Positions 59,151 through 64,000 of a stretch of DNA of 64,000 nucleotides are shown here, one piece after another. The DNA comes from Oscillospiraceae bacterium (lineage in GTDB: Bacteria; Bacillota; Clostridia; Oscillospirales; Oscillospiraceae). The notes under the pieces were generated by a model. The model did no database searches. It saw nothing but the letters and a program-made list of their open reading frames with translations, and was not told the DNA's origin. Position numbers and translations under genes: made by a program. The first letter of the stretch is position 1. Each line of letters starts with the position of its first letter. Location of the stretch: positions 42,624 to 106,623 of the forward strand of contig JAFSBW010000026.1 in the NCBI GenBank assembly GCA_017437095.1. The letters run 5' to 3'.

Positions 59151-60293
59151 TTATGTATAGTTTACCATGCTTTCTACCTTCGGCACGCCGTCGGCATATA
59201 CCAAAACGAGCTGGCAGCGGGTGGTTTCCTCCTGGGAATCCTTTTTGCCTACCACATGGATCACATAGGTAATGTCGCATACGCAGCGCCCATCCTCCAG
59301 GGCTACCATGCGGTTGAAAGAAACGCTGAGCAGCTCGTCCGGGAAGTCATCCACCCACATAGCACCGCCGCGCACATTGTCCAGCCGCTGGGCCAGGGCG
59401 CTGCCGGCAACCACATAAGCCATTACCGCTTCGTAGTTGTCCTCCCGGTTATGCTTGTTAGAGCCCAGGATCACATAGCGCTTCATAAACGCCTGCACGG
59501 TAGCTTGCAGCTGCTGGGCCTGATCCTCCGGGAAGCCAGGCAGGCAGGCGGCCCAATCGCCGCCCTCCGGCAGCTGTACCGGGTTTCCTGCCGGGTCACG
59601 GATCTCCGGGCAGGCTGCTCCCAGCAGGGCCGGGATGCGGTAGGCCGTTAAGGTAGGCAGCTGCGGCGCGGGGGTAAGGCTCTTCAGGGGAGCCAGAGCC
59701 TGGTAGCCAATGCCGCTTTGGGCGATGTATTCCGGCCCCAGCTGCTGACCGTTTACCCATACGCTGTAATTATGGGGCACAGTAAGCTCCTGGCCGGGGG
59801 CAAGCAGATAGCTCATGTCAAAATGTTCCCCGGTAACGCCCCAGGGGGTATAGCCGTAGCTGGGCTTTCCGTTTGGCTCTATGGTAATTTCGCCGATCTG
59901 CCGGTGGCGGCCGTCAGCCTCGGCTTGCTGCAGGTATAGGGCGTAGGTGCGCTTGTTGGCGCTGGTAAAGCTTACCTTGTAGCCAACGCCGCCGCTGAGC
60001 TGCGCCGTTACCAGCTCCAGGAACTCCTCCCGGCTTTGCAGGGCAGGGTCTGCCTGGGCGTAAAGGCTGCCCAGACGCTCAGCCACATATTCGCCGCTGA
60101 GCCCGGCAATATAGTTTTCTACAGCCTTTTCCGAGCGGGCATTTTCCCGGGCTGCGTTTTTACCGTCCATTTCCTGCAAATAGCCGGCGAAGCTGTGCAT
60201 CAAAAAGGCGGTTGCCAGCCCGAACAGCACCAAAAGCGCCAGGGTAAAGATCCAGAAGCCCTTCCAGTTGCTCTTTTTCTTGGTATTATTCAT
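59151..60293 (-). CDS. Membrane-anchored protein of unknown function
   Basis: A 380-residue protein with a basic N-terminus (NNTKKKSNWKG), one membrane helix (residues about 12-34) and a large external part. I recognise no family; the external part has NTF2-like/tail-domain features (VQAFMKRYVILGSNKHNRED, VSFNRMVALEDGRCVCDITY). Its start overlaps the end of the upstream phosphodiester-glycosidase gene by eight bases, so the two act together, probably at the cell surface. ATG 60293 follows GGAGG. Confidence 0.65.
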   Translation of the reverse strand: MNNTKKKSNWKGFWIFTLALLVLFGLATAFLMHSFAGYLQEMDGKNAARENARSEKAVENYIAGLSGEYVAERLGSLYAQADPALQSREEFLELVTAQLSGGVGYKVSFTSANKRTYALYLQQAEADGRHRQIGEITIEPNGKPSYGYTPWGVTGEHFDMSYLLAPGQELTVPHNYSVWVNGQQLGPEYIAQSGIGYQALAPLKSLTPAPQLPTLTAYRIPALLGAACPEIRDPAGNPVQLPEGGDWAACLPGFPEDQAQQLQATVQAFMKRYVILGSNKHNREDNYEAVMAYVVAGSALAQRLDNVRGGAMWVDDFPDELLSVSFNRMVALEDGRCVCDITYVIHVVGKKDSQEETTRCQLVLVYADGVPKVESMVNYT

Positions 60294-61392
60294 GGCTGCC
60301 TCCTTCCGGCAGGACCACAAAGGCCGTAGGGATAGGCCGCAGGCCAATCAGCGAAGCGGTGGAGTTGATATATTCGCCGTTGTACCACATCATGGAAGAC
60401 GAGCCGCCGTCCATATTGCAGGCGTTGACCGCGCCGTAGTTCTGGAAAATATCCGCCAGGTCCTGGAAGGTAGCGCCAGGGCTGCTGGATTTGCGGCCCT
60501 CGATCACCAGCAGCAGAACAGCGCCGTCGCTGCGCTGGCCGATGGCGGTACGGGGATTCAGGAAGGCGTTTTTAATGCCATCGGTATTTACTACGCCGTC
60601 CTTGATCAGCACCGGGCCGAAGCTGGCGCCGTACTGAATGTCAAGCTGGCGGATCTGGTAGGCGCTGAACTGCCCCACATGGAGCTTATGGTTGCTGTCA
60701 AACCCGGCAAAGCCGTTGCCGCAGCCCTTATGGCTATAGTAAACATGGCCCTCAAACACTACGATGGAGTCCGGCTTGCTGCCGTTGCCCGGGCCTGCTA
60801 CATCCACAAACCCGCCGCCGTTTACACCGGCTACGCCGCCGAAGCTTTCCACCATTTCCTGCACGGAATAGGCCTTTGTTTCAAAGCTCTCCGGGTGGCT
60901 GGCCATAATTACCCGGCTGGGATCCAGCACGATCATCATATACCCATGAAAGCCCTGGGCGGAGATCTCGTCTATAATAATGCCGTCGCCGTCCTCGTCG
61001 GTAAAGCCCCAGGCGTCCGGCTGAGGGCCGGCAGGCTCAGTATCGCCGCTCTGGGTAGGCTGGGGGACGGTGGCGTAGGGGATCAGCTCTACGGTTTTTT
61101 CACCGCTGGGCTGGCTTTGGGCGGAGGCCATGTAGCCCTCCAGCTCAGCTTCGGTATAAAACAGGTGGGCAACAAAGCGGCAGGGCGCTCCTTTTTTAAA
61201 GATGCCCGTTTCGTTAAAGCCGGAGGCCAGCCAGCCCCGCACATGCTCGGAAGGCCAGTTGGCAGCCAGCTGCCCCAGGCAGTAGACAGCGATGATGGCA
61301 AGCAGCAGTATTTCTGCCAGAGTAATGCCAAGCTTGGCAAATATCCGGCCTGTTTTGCGCCAGGGAAAAGCGTTGGTTTTGGGATCGGCCAC
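60286..61392 (-). CDS. Phosphodiester-glycosidase-family (NAGPA-like) membrane protein
   Basis: A 368-residue protein with a membrane helix near residues 22-45 and a C-terminal NAGPA domain. Key stretches are GGVAGVNGGGFVDVAG, SFGPVLIKDGV, NPRTAIGQRSDGAVLLLVIE and NACNMDGGSSSMMWYNGE, the last with the Asp-Gly-Gly-Ser motif of the family. Such proteins act on phosphodiester-linked sugars or surface glycans. The start is GTG 61392, eight bases after GGAGGG. It has its own promoter. Confidence 0.85.
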   Translation of the reverse strand: MADPKTNAFPWRKTGRIFAKLGITLAEILLLAIIAVYCLGQLAANWPSEHVRGWLASGFNETGIFKKGAPCRFVAHLFYTEAELEGYMASAQSQPSGEKTVELIPYATVPQPTQSGDTEPAGPQPDAWGFTDEDGDGIIIDEISAQGFHGYMMIVLDPSRVIMASHPESFETKAYSVQEMVESFGGVAGVNGGGFVDVAGPGNGSKPDSIVVFEGHVYYSHKGCGNGFAGFDSNHKLHVGQFSAYQIRQLDIQYGASFGPVLIKDGVVNTDGIKNAFLNPRTAIGQRSDGAVLLLVIEGRKSSSPGATFQDLADIFQNYGAVNACNMDGGSSSMMWYNGEYINSTASLIGLRPIPTAFVVLPEGGSHE

Positions 61393-61429
61393 AGTAGCGA
61401 CCCTCCATTCTGTAAAATCATTGACATTT

Positions 61430-61458
61430 ATTATAGCAAGTTTCCGGCAGAAAGTAAA
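61430..61458 (-). promoter_or_regulatory. Promoter of the phosphodiester-glycosidase operon
   Basis: TTTACT (61458-61453), a 17-base spacer and TATAAT (61435-61430). Confidence 0.65.
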
Positions 61459-61517
61459 GAGCCTCACGCCCACAGCCGCCAAAAACGAAATCTTTCCGCA
61501 AAAAACGGCTAAGCCAG

Positions 61518-61546
61518 TTGACAAAAAACCTCGGGCAGGGTATTAT
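61518..61546 (+). promoter_or_regulatory. Promoter of the SDR gene
   Basis: TTGACA (61518-61523), a 17-base spacer and TATTAT (61541-61546); the leader is about 75 bases. The region 61393-61628 holds only this and the divergent promoter. Confidence 0.75.
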
Positions 61547-61628
61547 AATTACGAAGTGTACTATGGCACTAGTAGGGGCTGGCATCGCCTTGCTTCTGCT
61601 GCAAACAAGTTTTAGGAGGAATTTTACA

Positions 61629-62438
61629 ATGGCAAATATTTGCACTCCCAAGTCCTTTGACCTGACCGGCAAGGTCGCTCTGGTCACCGGCGCTTCCTAC
61701 GGCATCGGCTTCGCCATCGCTTCCGCTCTGGCAGCCAACGGCGCTACCATCTGCTTCAACGATCTGCGTCAGGACCTGGTTGACAAGGGCCTGGCTGCCT
61801 ACGAAGAAGCTGGCATCAAGGCTCACGGCTACGTCTGCAACGTTTGCGACGAGGAAGCTGTTCAGGCTATGGTAGCTAAGATCAAGGAAGAAGTCGGTAC
61901 TGTAGATATCCTGGTCAACAATGCCGGTATCATCAAGCGCATCCCCATGATCGAGATGAGCGCTGCCGATTTCCGTCAGGTTATCGATGTAGACCTGAAC
62001 GCCCCCTTCATCTGCGCCAAGGCTGTTATTCCCGGCATGATCGAAGCCGGCGGCGGCAAGATCATCAACATCTGCTCCATGATGAGCGAGCTGGGCCGTG
62101 AGACCGTTTCCGCTTACGCTGCTGCTAAGGGCGGCCTGAAGATGCTCACCAAGAACATCGCTTCTGAGTACGGCCAGTACAACATCCAGTGCAACGGCAT
62201 TGGCCCCGGCTACATTGCCACTCCCCAGACCGCTCCCCTGCGTGAGCCCCAGGCTGACGGCAGCCGTCATCCCTTCGACTCCTTCATCCTGGCTAAGACC
62301 CCCGCTGGCCGCTGGGGCGAAGCTGAAGACCTGGGCGGCCCCGCCGTATTCCTGGCTTCCTCCGCTTCCGATTTCGTTAACGGCCTGATCCTGTACGTTG
62401 ACGGCGGCATCCTGGCTTACATTGGTAAGCAGCCCTAA
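61629..62438 (+). CDS. SDR oxidoreductase, KduD/gluconate 5-dehydrogenase-like
   Basis: A 269-residue NAD(P)-dependent short-chain dehydrogenase. The cofactor motif is TGASYGIGFAIA, the structural motif is NNAGI, the catalytic Ser-Tyr-Lys is in SMMSELGRETVSAYAAAKGG, and LYVDGGILAYIGKQP ends the chain. This group is annotated as gluconate 5-dehydrogenase but is also found with kduI, where it may reduce 2,5-diketo-3-deoxygluconate to KDG. Codon bias is as strong as in kduI, so the protein is abundant. ATG 61629 follows AGGAGG. Confidence 0.88.
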   Translation: MANICTPKSFDLTGKVALVTGASYGIGFAIASALAANGATICFNDLRQDLVDKGLAAYEEAGIKAHGYVCNVCDEEAVQAMVAKIKEEVGTVDILVNNAGIIKRIPMIEMSAADFRQVIDVDLNAPFICAKAVIPGMIEAGGGKIINICSMMSELGRETVSAYAAAKGGLKMLTKNIASEYGQYNIQCNGIGPGYIATPQTAPLREPQADGSRHPFDSFILAKTPAGRWGEAEDLGGPAVFLASSASDFVNGLILYVDGGILAYIGKQP

Positions 62439-62461
62439 CCCATCCTCTGCAACAACCAAGG

Positions 62462-62489
62462 CCGCCGCAGCGAAAGCTGCGGCGGTTTT
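62462..62489 (+). terminator. Terminator of the SDR gene
   Basis: CCGCCGCAGC (62462-62471) pairs with GCTGCGGCGG (62476-62485) around a GAAA tetraloop, then TTTT. Confidence 0.88.
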
Positions 62490-62545
62490 GCCGTCTTGCG
62501 GCGCGTTGACAGCGGTGGTATAATAAGCAAAAAGGGGGCTGCAGC

Positions 62546-63280
62546 ATGGTCATAACATCCCTTTGCGACAATCTGGCTCTGCCGGGCTTTGCGGCGGAGC
62601 ATGGCTTGAGCCTTTGGATAGATACCGGAAAAGAGCGCATATTGTTTGACTTTGGGCAGACCGATGCCTACGAAGCCAACGCCCAAAAGCTGGGTATCCA
62701 CCTGGCGGAGGCAGACTTTGGCTTCTTGTCCCATGGACACTATGACCATGGCGGCGGCCTGGCACGGTTTCTGGCGGCAAACAGCCACGCCCCGGTGTAC
62801 CTGAGCCCCTATGCGTTTGAGGATCACCGCAACCGCCTGGGCAATTACATCGGCCTTGCGCCTATGGAAAGCCCCCGCCTGCTTACCCGGGGCTGCCCCG
62901 GCTGCCACAGCAGCCTTTGGCAGGGCAAATTCCCCATAGATACCTCCGGCATGACCTGCCAGGGCCAGCAGGAAGACTTTCGCCATGAGCAGTATCTGCT
63001 GCTGGAGGACGGGGGCAGGCGCATCCTGTTTTCCGGCTGCTCCCATAAGGGGATATTCAACCTGGTGGAGCATTTTCGCCCGGATATACTGGTGGGCGGC
63101 TTCCATTTTATGCGCTGGCAGAGCCGGCAGCGGCTGGAGGACGCGGCGAAGCGGCTGCTTTGCTACCCCTGCCGCTATATTACCTGCCACTGCACCGGCC
63201 AGGAGCAATATGAGATCTTAAAGCAATATATGGGCGGGCGCATTACCTGGCTTCGTGCCGGGCAGAGCCTTACCCTTTAG
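62546..63280 (+). CDS. MBL-fold metallo-hydrolase
   Basis: A 244-residue metallo-beta-lactamase-fold hydrolase. The metal motif is LSHGHYDHGGG, with further ligands in GCSHKGIFN and CHCTGQEQ. The layout resembles the group annotated as dihydropterin-ribofuranosyl-aminobenzene-phosphate synthase-like hydrolases, of mostly unknown substrate. A TATAAT lies about 25 bases before the gene, with TTGCGG 17 bases further up. The next gene starts ten bases after its stop. Confidence 0.82.
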   Translation: MVITSLCDNLALPGFAAEHGLSLWIDTGKERILFDFGQTDAYEANAQKLGIHLAEADFGFLSHGHYDHGGGLARFLAANSHAPVYLSPYAFEDHRNRLGNYIGLAPMESPRLLTRGCPGCHSSLWQGKFPIDTSGMTCQGQQEDFRHEQYLLLEDGGRRILFSGCSHKGIFNLVEHFRPDILVGGFHFMRWQSRQRLEDAAKRLLCYPCRYITCHCTGQEQYEILKQYMGGRITWLRAGQSLTL

Positions 63281-63290
63281 GAGGCAAATT

Positions 63291-63791
63291 ATGGATTACA
63301 GCACCAAAGCGGCGGAGGCCTTCCGCCGGGGCTATAACTGCTCCCAGGCAGTGGCGGTTGCTTTTTGCGACCTTTTGGGCCTGACAGAAAGCCAGGCTGC
63401 CCGCATGGCATCCTCTTTCGGCGGCGGCATGGGCCGCATGCGGGAGGTTTGCGGCGGCGTAAGCGGCATGCTCCTGGTAGCGGGTATGCTCTATGGCTAC
63501 GATACCCCCGGGGATGATACCGCCAAAAAGCAGCACTATACCCTGGTGCAGAGCCTTGCCGGGCAGTTCCGGGAAAAAGCCGGCAGCATCGTCTGCCGGG
63601 AAATTTTGAAAAACCCACCCTCTGACCCTAACCCCACCCCCAGAACGGATGATTTCTACGCCAAGCGCCCCTGCGTGCGTATGGTAGCCCTGGCGGCAAG
63701 CATCCTGGAGGGCTACATCCGGGAAAATCCCCCCCGCCAAACCGGCTTTGCATGGGAAAGCCCCGAAACGGCCCAAGAAATTTCAAAATAA
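63291..63791 (+). CDS. C_GCAxxG_C_C-family protein
   Basis: A 166-residue member of a small cysteine-motif family, with GYNCSQAVAVAFCDLLG, the middle FGGGMGRMREVCGGVSGMLL and a late cysteine in VCREIL. The conserved cysteines suggest redox or metal binding, but the function is unknown. ATG 63291 follows TTTAGGAGG. It probably forms a two-gene unit with the MBL hydrolase. Confidence 0.88.
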   Translation: MDYSTKAAEAFRRGYNCSQAVAVAFCDLLGLTESQAARMASSFGGGMGRMREVCGGVSGMLLVAGMLYGYDTPGDDTAKKQHYTLVQSLAGQFREKAGSIVCREILKNPPSDPNPTPRTDDFYAKRPCVRMVALAASILEGYIRENPPRQTGFAWESPETAQEISK

Positions 63792-63794
63792 TGC

Positions 63795-63823
63795 TTGACA
63801 AATTCAGACACCTGGGATATAAT
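63795..63823 (+). promoter_or_regulatory. Consensus promoter of the tRNA-Thr gene
   Basis: TTGACA (63795-63800), a 17-base spacer and TATAAT (63818-63823) match the consensus fully, about 20 bases before the tRNA sequence. Confidence 0.85.
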
Positions 63824-63843
63824 ACGAAAGCTGTCTGAAAAAT

Positions 63844-63880
63844 GCTGCTATAGCTCAGCCGGTAGAGCGCATCCTTGGTA
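63844..63880 (+). tRNA. tRNA-Thr(GGT), 5' half only
   Basis: The sequence GCTGCTA-TA-GCTC-AGCCGGTA-GAGC-G-CATCC-TTGGTA gives the acceptor strand, the D-arm and the 5' anticodon stem with anticodon GGT (63877-63879). The expected GGATG of the 3' anticodon stem and all later arms are missing; the DNA instead runs into an open reading frame. The gene is broken at the anticodon loop. Confidence 0.8.
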
Positions 63881-64000
63881 TGTACGAGCTTGAAATGATG
63901 GAGGAAAACGGCAACGTGGTTCATTTCTACAAGGCCGTAAAGTTCACCCGAATCATTCGTCTTCCCAAGAGCGCCAAGCAGTCCGAATCCTTTATGGATA
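63880..64000 (+). CDS. Unknown open frame fused to the broken tRNA (partial)
   Basis: Forty codons are open from ATG 63880 to the window end, beginning MYELEMMEENGNVVHFYKAV and continuing with basic residues (KFTRIIRLPKSAKQSE). There is no ribosome site, since the start lies in tRNA sequence, so this may be an internal fragment of a longer gene joined here. No family is recognised. Confidence 0.3.
   Translation, partial: MYELEMMEENGNVVHFYKAVKFTRIIRLPKSAKQSESFMD

Overview
The window looks like a chromosome segment of a gut anaerobe of the Clostridia, most likely Oscillospiraceae/Ruminococcaceae. The reasons are the fairly GC-rich DNA with strong AGGAGG ribosome sites, T-box leaders, ferredoxin-linked 2-oxoacid oxidoreductase, CUT1-type sugar ABC transporter, pectin-oligosaccharide catabolism and no oxygen-linked genes. 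The taxon is an inference from gene content. Two short stretches (about 23.1-24.1 kb and 39.3-40.5 kb) are visibly AT-richer and look acquired.

Layout. Positions 1-810 hold the end of an ASKHA/DUF4445-like gene and a DUF3786 gene. Positions 977-7725 form a surface-polysaccharide control operon: an S24/S26 peptidase, an ABC exporter, two Wzz/BY-kinase-type proteins whose catalytic site and tyrosine tail are split between them, a CpsB-type phosphatase and an Ig-like anchored protein. Positions 7826-39236 are a pectin locus: kduI, a cytoplasmic pectinesterase, a large ABC importer operon with four unknown four-helix membrane proteins and two ATPases, GH28 and GH105, then tex-AKR-GH43-rhamnogalacturonan acetylesterase, the galacturonate operon uxaB-uxaA-MATE-uxaC, an AraC regulator and a GH4 enzyme. 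None of the glycosidases or esterases has a signal peptide, so the cell appears to import pectin oligomers and break them down inside.

Positions 39.3-40.5 kb carry an XRE regulator, a promoter-led structured leader RNA ending in a terminator, and a SLOG-type gene. A 1099-residue CotH/lamin-tail protein follows.

The most interesting part is 43991-58124. Read leftward it contains three T-box leaders, three acyl-CoA synthetases, a LeuA-like protein that has lost its metal-binding histidines, IlvE, a P-loop ATPase and a four-subunit 2-oxoacid:ferredoxin oxidoreductase. In each T-box the triplet at the same distance (5 nt) from the kink-turn YGAG is GTC, ATC or CTC, meaning Val, Ile and Leu. This suggests that the cell makes branched-chain amino acids from branched short-chain fatty acids: activation to acyl-CoA, reductive carboxylation, then transamination, with each activating enzyme induced when its own amino acid runs short.

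Positions 58-61.4 kb hold an amidohydrolase and a membrane-anchored protein with a phosphodiester-glycosidase-family protein. After that come a KduD/gluconate-5-dehydrogenase-like SDR, an MBL hydrolase and a C_GCAxxG_C_C protein. The window ends in a tRNA-Thr gene that breaks off in its anticodon loop and runs into a foreign-looking open frame, a probable element insertion site or assembly join.
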